Source: a virus. From it: a stretch of DNA of 25,772 nucleotides. The notes under the pieces were generated by a model. That model searched no databases. It was not told the origin of the DNA and saw only the letters and a program-made list of their open reading frames with translations. The stretch is taken from IMG/VR virus record IMGVR_UViG_3300028790_000097, positions 1-25,772 of that record. One strand, 5' to 3'. This document shows positions 1-7,682 of the stretch, piece after piece. The position numbers were made by a program, and so were the translations under genes. Every line of letters begins with the position of its first letter. Positions within the stretch are counted from its first letter, which is position 1.

Positions 1-312
1 CGCGAGGTGGTTCCCGAACCCCGGGCTCACCCCATTCCACCAGAGGACGTCGGTGACGACCCCACCGAGCGGGGCGACCACCGCCGCGCCCAGATCTGCG
101 TCTCCCCCGCCGAGGCTATTCGCATCAATCGCCTCGTGGAACGCGCCACCGGCGTCACTCCATTGCAAGTAGCTGTAGCCGCCCATGAGGACGGCCGCTT
201 CGCCGCTGCCGGCGGTGACGCCCTGGAGGACGACGTAGACGCCCGACACCTGGTCCACGGCGGGGATGGTGGTCGGGGTGAACGTCGGCGGCAGGTCGTT
301 GGGGTGGGGCAT
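1..312 (-). CDS. M23 peptidase-like virion protein, 3' end outside window
   Basis: The reading frame starts at the ATG at 312, two bases beyond the stop of the upstream gene, and stays open for 104 residues to the window edge, so the C-terminus is missing. Two segments resemble the start of a peptidase M23 (LytM-type, zinc metallo-endopeptidase) domain: an H-x-x-x-D pattern (FHEAIDA, about residues 58-64) and, further on, VVAPLGGVVTDV followed by GFGNH. In M23 enzymes the first His and Asp bind zinc, and the VAP..G.V strand and G.GN turn follow. The remaining ligands (a second His and the HxH pair) would lie outside the window. It is the last visible gene of the virion operon, just after the tail fibre and two small proteins, so a tail-associated wall hydrolase is likely. 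The family call is tentative because only the N-terminal half can be seen. Confidence 0.55.
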   Translation of the reverse strand, partial: MPHPNDLPPTFTPTTIPAVDQVSGVYVVLQGVTAGSGEAAVLMGGYSYLQWSDAGGAFHEAIDANSLGGGDADLGAAVVAPLGGVVTDVLWWNGVSPGFGNHLA

Positions 313-313
313 C

Positions 314-559
314 TCACGCCTTCGGCGCCACCGGCTCCAAGTGCGCCTCAGAAATAACCAGGGTGTACTCCTGCCCCTCGGGGACGCCGCTGGTCTCCAG
401 CAGGGCCAGCAGCACCACGCCCATGCTGCGCTCGAGCTGGGCGGCGAACTGCTGCCGCGTGCGCGGGCCGATCACCAGCCACTGCCCGGGGGGGCGGTCG
501 GGCGGGAGCGGGGCCACGGCCTGCCCGTTGGCGGGGGGCGCTTCGGGGAGCGCGGCCAT
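314..559 (-). CDS. small hypothetical protein (81 aa)
   Basis: I chose the ATG at 559 because GGGGGAG lies a few bases upstream and it starts two bases after the preceding stop. An earlier in-frame ATG at 589 would overlap the preceding gene by 28 bases. The N-terminus is Pro/Ala-rich. The remainder (GQWLVIGPRTRQQFAAQLER, then a hydrophobic stretch and EYTLVISEAHLE) looks like a small alpha/beta fold. I do not recognise a family. It lies between the tail-fibre module and the M23-like gene, so it may be a small virion or tail-assembly protein. Confidence 0.6.
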   Translation of the reverse strand: MAALPEAPPANGQAVAPLPPDRPPGQWLVIGPRTRQQFAAQLERSMGVVLLALLETSGVPEGQEYTLVISEAHLEPVAPKA

Positions 560-561
560 CC

Positions 562-837
562 CTAACTCCCCCAGGTCTTCGACAGCCATTCCAGGGCCTG
601 CACCGCGTCCGTGATGGACGGGATCTCGCCGCACGCGGACTTGAAGAGGTTGGCCTCCTCCGGGCTGTACCCGTAGAGGTCGGTGAGCTGCTCGGCGGTG
701 TACGCCGCCTGCCACTCGTAGAGGCTCGCCAGCCCGGCGGCGGACTTCTTCAGGGTCTGGGCGTTCCCGCCGATGGCGGCGTCCAGACTCGCCTTGTTGA
801 CCGGGACGCCGACCTGGGGCGGGCTGCTTGCGGCCAT
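562..837 (-). CDS. small hypothetical protein (91 aa)
   Basis: The ATG at 837 overlaps the TAA of the tail-fibre gene by one base (TAATG), a typical coupled junction. The product is acidic and mostly helical (QLTDLYGYSPEEANLFKSA; ITDAVQALEWLSKTWGS) and has no signal peptide or membrane segment. No family is recognised. Its place directly behind the fibre gene is typical of small fibre-assembly or accessory structural proteins, but nothing in the sequence proves that. Confidence 0.65.
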   Translation of the reverse strand: MAASSPPQVGVPVNKASLDAAIGGNAQTLKKSAAGLASLYEWQAAYTAEQLTDLYGYSPEEANLFKSACGEIPSITDAVQALEWLSKTWGS

Positions 838-2069
838 TACGCTGCTCCTTCTAGGCTCTGCACACGCTGATCGAGCTGCTGCAAGGCAGCCAGTAAGACG
901 CCGATTGAGCTACCGGGGCTGGTCTGCCCCTCCCCCACCAGAAAGAGGGGGTCGCAGTCCTCCGCAATGAAGCCGTGCTGGTGGAGGGCGGCGGCCACCA
1001 GGGGCGCCGCCGTCAGGCGCTGCTGGAGCACCGCCTCGGCCTGCTCCGGATCCTCCGGCAGGTCGTACCACTCCGGCCCCCGCCTGGGGGCCACGTAATC
1101 GAAGGTCACGGCGGGCGTGTCCCTGACCGCTTGCATCGCTCGCGCCGGGTCGAGGGGGGTGATGCCCTCCTTGGCGTCACGGGATGACGTGTTGATCGCC
1201 CCGGCCACGGCGGCCACGAGCACCCATCGGGTGGAGGGGTGCCCGCAGTACGCCTGGTTATCGAGCGTCGGCCCAAACCCCCAGGCGTTGTTGGCTTGGA
1301 CGGCCCAGTTGCTGCTCATATCCTGGTGCGGTCGGAGGTACACCACGCCGACCCCGCTGCCGCCCGCTCCGAGGTCGAGGTTGTTCGTGGCCGACCGGAT
1401 GGCCGCCTGTCCCCCATCCGGGGACAGGGTAAGTGTCCCGGTGGGGGCGAGCTTGAACCGCTCCACGCCCAGGCTGACCGGGTTCGCCCCGGCCGGGGCG
1501 CTGTTCATCGTGATCTGCCCGCCGCCGATGGTGAGCATCGCCGCCGGGCTGCCGGTCGCGTCCCGCACCCAGTTGGTGCCGTCGTGCCAGATGTTGCTCG
1601 TGAGGTCGAGGCGTTCGCCGCCCGCGATCTGGCCGATCCGTGCCGGAGACGGGGAGCCGGTTGACCACATCGCCAACGAGGCCCGCGTGCCGTCCACCCG
1701 CAGCGCCCCCGCCCCCGTGCGCTGCAGGGTGGCGTCGGCCACGCCCGCCGGCTTCGCCCCGAAGTAGAGGTGGTCGCGGATGATGGCGTCGCTGTTCATC
1801 GCCACCTGCCCCGTGAACGGCTTGCTCCCGTCCACCAGGGCGTAGGGCAGCAGCACGGCCGGGTCGAGCTTGTCCACCGTGATCGACCCGGGCGGGATGG
1901 AGGCCACGGAGATGGGGGCGCCGTTCACGCCCCCGGTGTGGTTGTGGTCGCTCAGGCGGCGCAGCGCCGTCCACAACCCGCCGTCGGGCAGGGTGCCCGT
2001 CTCGTAGCGGCGGATACTGTCCCCGTCCACCGGGGCGGGCACGCTCATCACGCCAAGGGCGACCGTCAT
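837..2069 (-). CDS. tail fibre/spike protein with C-terminal peptidase S74 chaperone domain
   Basis: The product has 410 residues. The start at 2069 has AAAGGA about 11 bases upstream. The N-terminal third contains DHNHTGG (residues 41-47), a His-rich turn common in phage fibres, followed by PPGSITVDKLDP. The middle (about 90-270) is a beta-rich repetitive shaft. The C-terminal 120 residues match the S74 intramolecular chaperone: TSSRDAKEGI around 294-303 corresponds to the autocleavage motif S-D-x-x-x-K (Ser295 and Lys300 here), then HGFIAEDC around 365-372, and a final amphipathic helix ALQQLDQRVQSLE. In this family the chaperone trimerises the fibre and then cuts itself off. The protein probably mediates host recognition. 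The adjacent genes upstream and downstream are also tail-module genes. Confidence is high for the S74 domain and moderate for the exact fibre role. Confidence 0.88.
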   Translation of the reverse strand: MTVALGVMSVPAPVDGDSIRRYETGTLPDGGLWTALRRLSDHNHTGGVNGAPISVASIPPGSITVDKLDPAVLLPYALVDGSKPFTGQVAMNSDAIIRDHLYFGAKPAGVADATLQRTGAGALRVDGTRASLAMWSTGSPSPARIGQIAGGERLDLTSNIWHDGTNWVRDATGSPAAMLTIGGGQITMNSAPAGANPVSLGVERFKLAPTGTLTLSPDGGQAAIRSATNNLDLGAGGSGVGVVYLRPHQDMSSNWAVQANNAWGFGPTLDNQAYCGHPSTRWVLVAAVAGAINTSSRDAKEGITPLDPARAMQAVRDTPAVTFDYVAPRRGPEWYDLPEDPEQAEAVLQQRLTAAPLVAAALHQHGFIAEDCDPLFLVGEGQTSPGSSIGVLLAALQQLDQRVQSLEGAA

Positions 2070-2080
2070 TCCCGCGTCCT

Positions 2081-4231
2081 TTACAAGTCGTCGGCGTCGA
2101 GGTACGTGAACGTATCGGCCAGGTCGGAGTACACCCGCTCGAAGTAGCGGCTGAACAGCCCCCTGACCTGGTTGGTGCGGTAGGCCACCAGGGTGACGTC
2201 GATCAGGCCGCTCAGCCCGTAGCGGCGCCCCCTGCCGCTCTGGGGCATCCGGTCCTGGTAGGTGACGAAGGTGAAGTCGCCGGCGGTCTCGTCCGGCAGC
2301 ACCAGGCGCACCGTGCTCGGCGCGTCCGCCGCCTCCACCAGCAGCGCCCGGATGGCGCCGGCGGTCAGCCGCGAGGTGGCGCCGTCCCGGCGGGGGGCCC
2401 AGTCCGTCGCCCGGAGGGTGAGGGCGTACTCGGCCCGGAAGGCCGGGCGCAGCTGCTCGCGGAGGATGAGGGAGGCGACCACCGGCGTCTGCAGCTTCGT
2501 CCACTCGGCCAGGGTGGGGCCCGGGGGGTACGGGCCCGGCTGCGGGCCCGGGGCGGCGGGGGGCGCCTGGGCCCCGTACAGCTCCCGCACCTCCACCACC
2601 TTGCCGAGGGTGGGGGCGGGGAACATGACCCGCTCGGCGGTCTGCCACAGGGGCCGGGCGAGCTGGTTCCAGGGCGCCGTCTCCCCGTCCGGGTCGACGC
2701 GGTACTGCACGTCCACCCAGCGGTAGGGGTCGAGGTAGGGCCCGGTCACGTCCGCGGACAGGTAGCCCTTCAGGTCGGCCGGGGCGTCCATGCTGTGCCG
2801 GGGCCAGCGCAGGAAGGACAGGGCGGTGGTGTACTCGTAGCCGCTGTTGGGGTCGAAGGGGTTGGGGCCGCTGCGGGGCTGGGTGATCCACCCGTACCCG
2901 CCGTCGGCGAAGCCGGCGTACAGCCGGGGCACGGCGGTGGCGGGGTCGCTGCCGGCCACGCTGGGGGTGTTGACGTACTTCAGGGAGGTGATCTCCCGCC
3001 CCTCCCAGACCACCTGCGCCCCGTCGTAGGCGTCGACGAACTGGGCCGCGCCCTCCTCGTCCCCCTCGGACGGGGCCCAGTTGCCGTACCGCAGCAGGAA
3101 GCTGCAGGGGCCCACGAACCCGTCCGGCGCGGTGCAGGCGGGGTTGTACTGGCCGGCGAAGGCGTAGTAGCCCAGGGCGCCGGCGAAGGCGCCCACGGGC
3201 CCCCGCACGGGGGAGGTGTTGGTCTGCACCCGCTCCGGGCCGATGGGGTCGAACTGGGCGGTCTCGGTGCCCGTCAGGCGGTAGAAGCTGTTGCCCGAGC
3301 GGAAGTAGAGCTGGTTGAGCCAGGGGGTCGGGTTGCGCCCGTTGCGGGGGTCGCGGGTGCTCTCCAGGCCCCGGAAGAGGCAGACCGTGGTGGTGTCCGC
3401 CTGCATGGCCCACACCAGCCCGTCGTCGGTGAAGAAGTACATCCGCCCGGCCACGTCGGCCATCCCGCTGATCGGCGCGAGGCCGTCGCCGCAGGACACC
3501 GGGAGCGTCCAGTCCGCGTTGGCGGACGGGTCGCCCTCGCACTTGGTCACGAACTGCCCGTCGGCGCCCCACAGCTCGTCCCGCGTCGTCCACAGGAGGG
3601 AACGGGTGCCGATGGTGGTGACCTGGTTCCACACGCTGCCGTTGTAGCGCCAGATGCGGGACAGGTTGTCCGTGACGTACAGGTGCTCGAGCGGGGAGGG
3701 GCCCCGGGTGCGCCACCGCGCGGCGCTCCGTGCGTAGTTACCGGCCCCCAGGTCGAGGGAGACGGGCTGCTGCCCGGGCAGGTCGCCGGCGTGGCGCCGC
3801 ACGTAGCGCCCGGCCAGGATGAACAGGGCCGAGGCCCCCGCGTGGGTGCCCTCCACGAAGCCCAGCACCGCGCCCTCGGCGACGCCCCCGGTGTCTGCCG
3901 GGTGCCACGCCGGGCCCCGCCCCCGCATGGTCAGATAGGTCTGGCAATTCCAGCCGTAGAAGTACCTGGGCGTGGTGCTCCCGTTCTGGGTGCGCTCCCC
4001 CATGCCGAGGTAGGGGCGCCGGTAGACGAACGCGCGCTCCTTGTAGACGTCCGAGGTGGCGTACTCCTGGCTCTCCGGGAAGGTGTTCGCCCCCAACGGA
4101 TCGACCCGGCGCGAGACGTGGCCGTCGTTCGTCATCAGCCCGTACTCGCGGCCCGCATCGCCCGGGTTCACCGGGTCGCCCTGGGGGTCGAAGACCTGCC
4201 CGCCGCCGGGGCCACCGAGGGCGGGCGCCAC
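2081..4231 (-). CDS. large beta-rich tail structural protein
   Basis: The product has 716 residues counted from a GTG at 4231 and ends 11 bases before the fibre start. The first 450 residues are rich in Trp, Tyr and Gly and contain repeated short strands with turns (for example LYVTDNLSRIWRYNGSVW, ELWGADGQFVTK, RMYFFTDDGLVWAMQ, QLYFRSGNSFYRLTG). This pattern is expected of a beta-propeller-like or multi-sheet virion protein. A Pro/Gly linker (PPAAPGPQPGPYPPGP) precedes a C-terminal alpha/beta part. Its position between an adaptor-like gene and the fibre suggests a tail hub, tail-stabilising or fibre-anchoring protein. I do not recognise a named family. The start is uncertain: the only good ribosome-binding site (AGGAG) is in front of an in-frame ATC 17 codons upstream, treated under findings. 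Confidence 0.75.
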   Translation of the reverse strand: MAPALGGPGGGQVFDPQGDPVNPGDAGREYGLMTNDGHVSRRVDPLGANTFPESQEYATSDVYKERAFVYRRPYLGMGERTQNGSTTPRYFYGWNCQTYLTMRGRGPAWHPADTGGVAEGAVLGFVEGTHAGASALFILAGRYVRRHAGDLPGQQPVSLDLGAGNYARSAARWRTRGPSPLEHLYVTDNLSRIWRYNGSVWNQVTTIGTRSLLWTTRDELWGADGQFVTKCEGDPSANADWTLPVSCGDGLAPISGMADVAGRMYFFTDDGLVWAMQADTTTVCLFRGLESTRDPRNGRNPTPWLNQLYFRSGNSFYRLTGTETAQFDPIGPERVQTNTSPVRGPVGAFAGALGYYAFAGQYNPACTAPDGFVGPCSFLLRYGNWAPSEGDEEGAAQFVDAYDGAQVVWEGREITSLKYVNTPSVAGSDPATAVPRLYAGFADGGYGWITQPRSGPNPFDPNSGYEYTTALSFLRWPRHSMDAPADLKGYLSADVTGPYLDPYRWVDVQYRVDPDGETAPWNQLARPLWQTAERVMFPAPTLGKVVEVRELYGAQAPPAAPGPQPGPYPPGPTLAEWTKLQTPVVASLILREQLRPAFRAEYALTLRATDWAPRRDGATSRLTAGAIRALLVEAADAPSTVRLVLPDETAGDFTFVTYQDRMPQSGRGRRYGLSGLIDVTLVAYRTNQVRGLFSRYFERVYSDLADTFTYLDADDL

Positions 4232-4292
4232 GAAGGCGAGGCGGACGTCGTACGGGTGCGGGCGCGTCCTCGAGGGGGGGATGGCGCGGCTC

Positions 4293-5270
4293 CTACCAGG
4301 CCCCGTAGGGGTCGTTCTGATTCACGACCGCGCCCGCCAGTGCCCCGGTCCCGCCCAGGCCGCTCGGGCTGCTCGAGGCGCTGCGACCCCAGGGGGCGCG
4401 CGGGCGGTCGGGGCGCTCGTTGCTGGGCCGGAACAAGAAGTCGGCGTAGATGGACGCGCAGCGGGTGGCCTCGGCGGCGGCCTCCTCGTGGGTGGGGAAG
4501 CGCCCCTCCGCGGCGCTGGCCTCCAAGCGGTCGCGGTGGCGCCGCCAGCACTCGGCGTGGGCCAGCGCGGCGACGTAGTCCAGGGGCACCGCCAGCTCGT
4601 CGGCGTCCTCCGCGGGCCCGGCGGGCGCGTCGAGGTCGTCGACCAGCCCGAAGGCGTCCCGGTAGGCCCGCACGGTCAGCCCGGCCGCGGGCACCCCGGC
4701 GGGGAGCGCCAGGTAGAGGCGACCGCGGGTGGCGTAGCACGACCAGCCCCCCGGCCCGGGGTCACCGTACCGCCCCGGCGGGGCGACCCCCGTCCCCCCC
4801 GCGGCGACGGACAGCACCTGGCGGGGGGCGGTCAGCCAGAACGCCTGGGCGGTCAGGTCGAGCAGCACCCCGCCCTGCGGGGGCACCACGGGGACGGCCG
4901 GCGCGACGACCGGCAGCTCGTCGACGACGTAGCAGCGGCGCAGGCCGGCGCGCACGTCCGCCCGCAGCTGCAGGTCGGGGTGCAGGTGGTGCAGCTCGAC
5001 CGCCTCGCCGGGGGCGGGCGTCCCGGTGTACGGGTAGTCGACCAGCAGGCCGCCGCTCGGGCCGTCGACGCGGTCGACGGTGCGCACCCGGTCGGTGGCC
5101 TGGGTGGCGTCCCGGCGCAGCAGGTAGAGGCCCTCGTAGCCCCCCAGCTCGGCGCTGGTGCGCAGCCCGGCGACGACCACCGCGTCGGCGGTGCCCCCGG
5201 TGGCGGTCAGGGCGTAGAAGGGCCCGACCCGGCTCGCGGTCTCGGCCTCGGCCTCGGCGAGGGTTACCAT
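4293..5270 (-). CDS. putative head-tail connector/adaptor-type virion protein (325 aa)
   Basis: The ATG at 5270 overlaps no upstream coding, and the preceding gene stops five bases away. The N-terminal two thirds form a beta-rich segment starting TLAEAEAETASRVGPFYAL. The C-terminal third is helical and charged (LDYVAALAHAECWRRHRDRL, then HEEAAAEATRCASIYADFL) and ends in a flexible Gly/Ser tail. An N-terminal beta part with helices near residues 225-285 is reminiscent of podovirus adaptor or gatekeeper proteins that sit below the portal, and the position between capsid-associated genes and the tail protein fits. That role is inference; no catalytic motif is visible. It could instead be another tail structural protein. 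Confidence 0.7.
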   Translation of the reverse strand: MVTLAEAEAETASRVGPFYALTATGGTADAVVVAGLRTSAELGGYEGLYLLRRDATQATDRVRTVDRVDGPSGGLLVDYPYTGTPAPGEAVELHHLHPDLQLRADVRAGLRRCYVVDELPVVAPAVPVVPPQGGVLLDLTAQAFWLTAPRQVLSVAAGGTGVAPPGRYGDPGPGGWSCYATRGRLYLALPAGVPAAGLTVRAYRDAFGLVDDLDAPAGPAEDADELAVPLDYVAALAHAECWRRHRDRLEASAAEGRFPTHEEAAAEATRCASIYADFLFRPSNERPDRPRAPWGRSASSSPSGLGGTGALAGAVVNQNDPYGAW

Positions 5271-5274
5271 CGGG

Positions 5275-5889
5275 TCAGGCCGTCAGGAAGGTCTGCAAGC
5301 CGCCCACCGTCGCGCCCCCGACCACCCCGGGCTGGACGATCCGGTAGTAGTACCGCGTCGCCGTGGTCAACCCGGTCAGCGGGCGCGTGTGGGTGGTCAC
5401 GGTGCCGCCCGTCTCGGTGGCGCTCAGGAGGGGCGACAGGCTGGGGCTCACGCTGTACTGCACCGTCCCCGGCGGCTGCGCGGGGCTGGTCGTCCAGTTG
5501 ATCGTCGCGGTGGTCGCCGCCAGCCCGGTGATGGGCTGGTTGACGATGGTCGGCCCCGGGGGCACGTCGTCCGGGGGCTGGGTGAACGTGTAGTCCTGGC
5601 TGTACGTCGGGGTCGGGACGTCGGTGGGGTCGGTCGCCTTCACCCGGAAGTGGTAGTAGCCCCCCGGGGTCAGCCCGCTCACCGGCATGGCGTGGTAGCC
5701 CGCCGTGGGCGTCCGCGGGGTCGTCGTGCCGTAGGCCGCCGTGGTGCCGTACTCCACCTCGATGTAGCAGGGCGTGGCCGCCCGCCCGGTGTAGCAGGTG
5801 ACCACGGCCTCGGTGACGCGCCCCTCGCTGCCGGCGGCGCCGGAGCGGGGGACGGTGAGCTGCACGTCGCGCAGCAGGGGGGCGGCCAC
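5275..5889 (-). CDS. virion decoration protein with two fibronectin type III domains
   Basis: The product has 204 residues from a GTG at 5889, with GGAGG seven bases upstream. Two beta-sandwich units can be seen. The first (about residues 20-107) has YIEVEYGTTAAYG, the SGLTPGGYYHFRVKATD turn-strand signature and a closing YTFTQPP. The second (about 112-204) has ITGLAATTATINWTT, VQYSV, and the same TGLTTATRYYYRIV signature. Fibronectin type III repeats on phage heads and tails are known as surface-exposed modules thought to help weak adhesion to cell envelopes or glycans. It lies between small head genes and the adaptor-like gene, so it is probably a head-decoration or tail-surface protein. 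The domain call is firm; the location in the virion is inferred. Confidence 0.85.
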   Translation of the reverse strand: MAAPLLRDVQLTVPRSGAAGSEGRVTEAVVTCYTGRAATPCYIEVEYGTTAAYGTTTPRTPTAGYHAMPVSGLTPGGYYHFRVKATDPTDVPTPTYSQDYTFTQPPDDVPPGPTIVNQPITGLAATTATINWTTSPAQPPGTVQYSVSPSLSPLLSATETGGTVTTHTRPLTGLTTATRYYYRIVQPGVVGGATVGGLQTFLTA

Positions 5890-5891
5890 CG

Positions 5892-6164
5892 CTACGCCGC
5901 CTCCGGGGGCGGGTCGAACTGGCCGGGGATGATGGTCGGGTCGAGCGGCCCGCCGGGGAGGGCCGAGACGGCCCCCTCGGTGGTGTAGGCCACGTGCCCG
6001 GTCTCCAGCAGGATCGTCCCGCCCGCCTGCTCCCCCGTCACCGTCACCGGCGTGGTGGTGAGCCGCGGGTCGGAGGAGAGCTTCGGGGTCGCCCCCAGCG
6101 TGCCCACGATGGGGCGTAGGGTGCCCGCGTCCTTCTCGTGCTCGGCGTCCTTGCGCGCGGCCAC
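5892..6164 (-). CDS. small hypothetical virion-operon protein (90 aa)
   Basis: It starts at a GTG at 6164 that overlaps the upstream TAG by one base (TAGTG), and stops two bases before the next GTG. The N-terminus is highly charged (AARKDAEHEKDAG). The rest is Thr/Val-rich with short beta strands and ends PPPEAA. No family is recognised. In position it corresponds to a small head-decoration or head-completion gene just downstream of the capsid gene, but the sequence gives no direct support. Confidence 0.65.
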   Translation of the reverse strand: MAARKDAEHEKDAGTLRPIVGTLGATPKLSSDPRLTTTPVTVTGEQAGGTILLETGHVAYTTEGAVSALPGGPLDPTIIPGQFDPPPEAA

Positions 6165-6472
6165 TACTTCTTTCCGCCCTTCTTGTACCCGCCCTTGGGC
6201 TTCTCAGCCATCTCTTTGAGCGTGCTCTCGCTCATGCCGGTGCGGGTCTTCTGGCCCTTCTCGGCGCGGGCCAGGTCGGCTCCGAAAAACTTCTGTTGTT
6301 TGGCGCTCTTTGCCGGGGACACGTCAACCTCCGGTTCCCGCGGGGCGAGGCGATAGGGGGGCTCGTTGAACGGCGGCAGGCCGACAAGGAAGTCCAGCTC
6401 GTCGTCCGTGAGCGTGGAGGGAGGGGCCAGCTCCGGCCACCGGCGGCGGTCGTACCTCCACTCCACGCTCAT
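6164..6472 (-). CDS. small Lys-rich protein resembling DUF3008
   Basis: The product has 102 residues with an ATG at 6472, and follows the capsid gene after four bases. Residues 54-90 (AKSAKQQKFFGADLARAEKG, then MSESTLKEMAE) resemble the pattern of DUF3008-type small proteins, which carry an S-K-x-Q-Q-x-F-x-G core followed by a short helix. The C-terminus is a Lys/Gly tail (GGYKKGGKK). The very basic end could contact DNA or the capsid interior. The N-terminal half (WRYDRRRWPELAPPS, then DDELDFLVGLPPF) is acidic and unrelated. Function is unknown. Confidence 0.65.
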   Translation of the reverse strand: MSVEWRYDRRRWPELAPPSTLTDDELDFLVGLPPFNEPPYRLAPREPEVDVSPAKSAKQQKFFGADLARAEKGQKTRTGMSESTLKEMAEKPKGGYKKGGKK

Positions 6473-6476
6473 CGTC

Positions 6477-7631
6477 CTAGCTGGTGCGCGCGTCCCGGGC
6501 GTCGGTCGTCGCGCGGCGGGCGGTCGCGCGGGACGCGCCGTCGTCGGCCCGGTCGCCCGAGGCCAGGGCGCGCTGCGCGTTGGCCTCGAGCACCCGCGAC
6601 TTGTCGCCCGAGAGGGCCAGGGTCTCCTCCTCCGTGGCGCCCAGCGCCCCGACGAAGGTGCCCTGGGTCAGCACGGCGGCCGGGTAGCTCGCCGCCCGCG
6701 AGGGCTGCTGGAGCGTCACCGGGTTGGCCGCGACCCACGCAAGTCTAAAGGTCACGCGGAGCGCCTTCAGGTCCTGCTGCATCAGGTTGGCCACGACCAA
6801 ACCGCCGGCGTCGGTGATGACCCCCTCGGTAAAGATCCGCATGTTGATATCGTCCCGCACGGCAATCTTGAAGCAGGACGTGTCGAGGGCGAACGCGAGC
6901 GCGTTGGCCGCGCCGGCGGCGAAGCCGGTGAGCCCCATCTTGGAGACCTTGGCGGGGATGTTCCACACCTCCCCGGCCCACTTCCCGCTCTGGGCGCCGC
7001 TGGCGGCGGGCCCGGCGTTGGGGTAGAGGAACCCGCGGTTGCCGTCGCGGGCGTTCCGCAGCACCCCCCGCATGGTCTGCCGGAGCAGCCAGGCGTCCGC
7101 CTCGTAGCCGTCGCTCTCCAGCAGCATGAGCGCCGCGTTGAGGTCGTCGAAGATGTCGTGGGTGGCGCTGGCCACCGCGCCGGTCACGACGTTGCCCGCG
7201 GAGGTGGCGTCGGTCAAAATTCCGTTCGGCCACAACGAGGGCTTCCCCGTCCCGAAAAGCACGGCCCCATCAATAGCCGCCCCCATGCTCTCGGTGATCT
7301 GCGGCTTCAGGAGCGTCCAGAGGTCGTAGTCGGCGTCGTCGTAGATGGTGTCCGGGATGGGCACCAACACGGCCAGCTCCTCGGCGTTCAGGTAGAGATT
7401 GTCGAATTTGGCGTCGGACGTCTGCTTCAGTCCCGAGTCACCATTGACAAAGTAAGCCAGCGGCTTCCGGTCCAGGATGGGCAGGCGGCGCTGCTTGCGG
7501 GACATCGGCACCCGGTCGAACGTGGAGAGGGCGAAGGACTTCTCGGTGGTGGCGGTGATGATCTCGTGGGCGGCGTCTTCCGGGATCAGCGGGCCCGCTT
7601 CGGTCCGGTCGATCATGGCGCTGTACGACAT
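6477..7631 (-). CDS. major capsid protein, HK97 fold
   Basis: The product has 384 residues and lies directly downstream of the scaffold-like gene, the classical order. Typical HK97-type features are visible: an N-terminal segment ending in an ATTEKSFALSTFDRVPM strand, the SDAKFDNLYLNAEELAVLVP region (E-loop and start of the P-domain), DADYDLWTLLKPQITESMGA (spine helix), LFGTGKPSLWPNGIL, and a C-terminal part with DTSCFKIAVRDDINMRIFTE and FRLAWVAANP. The last 70 residues are a charged Ala/Arg-rich tail that looks disordered. It forms the icosahedral shell. The ATG at 7631 has GAAGG nine bases upstream. The gap to the scaffold gene holds G/C-rich hairpins that could adjust expression. Confidence 0.92.
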   Translation of the reverse strand: MSYSAMIDRTEAGPLIPEDAAHEIITATTEKSFALSTFDRVPMSRKQRRLPILDRKPLAYFVNGDSGLKQTSDAKFDNLYLNAEELAVLVPIPDTIYDDADYDLWTLLKPQITESMGAAIDGAVLFGTGKPSLWPNGILTDATSAGNVVTGAVASATHDIFDDLNAALMLLESDGYEADAWLLRQTMRGVLRNARDGNRGFLYPNAGPAASGAQSGKWAGEVWNIPAKVSKMGLTGFAAGAANALAFALDTSCFKIAVRDDINMRIFTEGVITDAGGLVVANLMQQDLKALRVTFRLAWVAANPVTLQQPSRAASYPAAVLTQGTFVGALGATEEETLALSGDKSRVLEANAQRALASGDRADDGASRATARRATTDARDARTS

Positions 7632-7682
7632 ATCGGGCTACCTTCGGGGGCGCACCCCCAGGGGGTCAGGGGCCGGGGGCGT
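7632..7682 (-). other. G/C-rich leader with alternative hairpins between scaffold and capsid genes
   Basis: This 51-base gap contains ACCCCC-A-GGGGGT (7654-7666) and an overlapping alternative pairing of the G run 7646-7650 with the C run 7655-7659. Both cannot form at once. A Shine-Dalgarno-like GAAGG (7645-7641) follows immediately for the capsid gene. It may stabilise or separate the capsid message; no terminator-type U run follows. Confidence 0.4.

Noticed and set aside
2070-3716. Minus-strand extension of the fibre frame to 959 residues
   Set aside because: Upstream of 2069 the translation is low-complexity Arg/Pro/Gly and overlaps the well-formed 716-residue tail protein. It is a shadow frame kept open by high GC.
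2795-5347. 850-residue plus-strand open frame
   Set aside because: It is antisense to three clear virion genes, has Gly/Arg/Pro-rich composition without domains and no ribosome-binding site.
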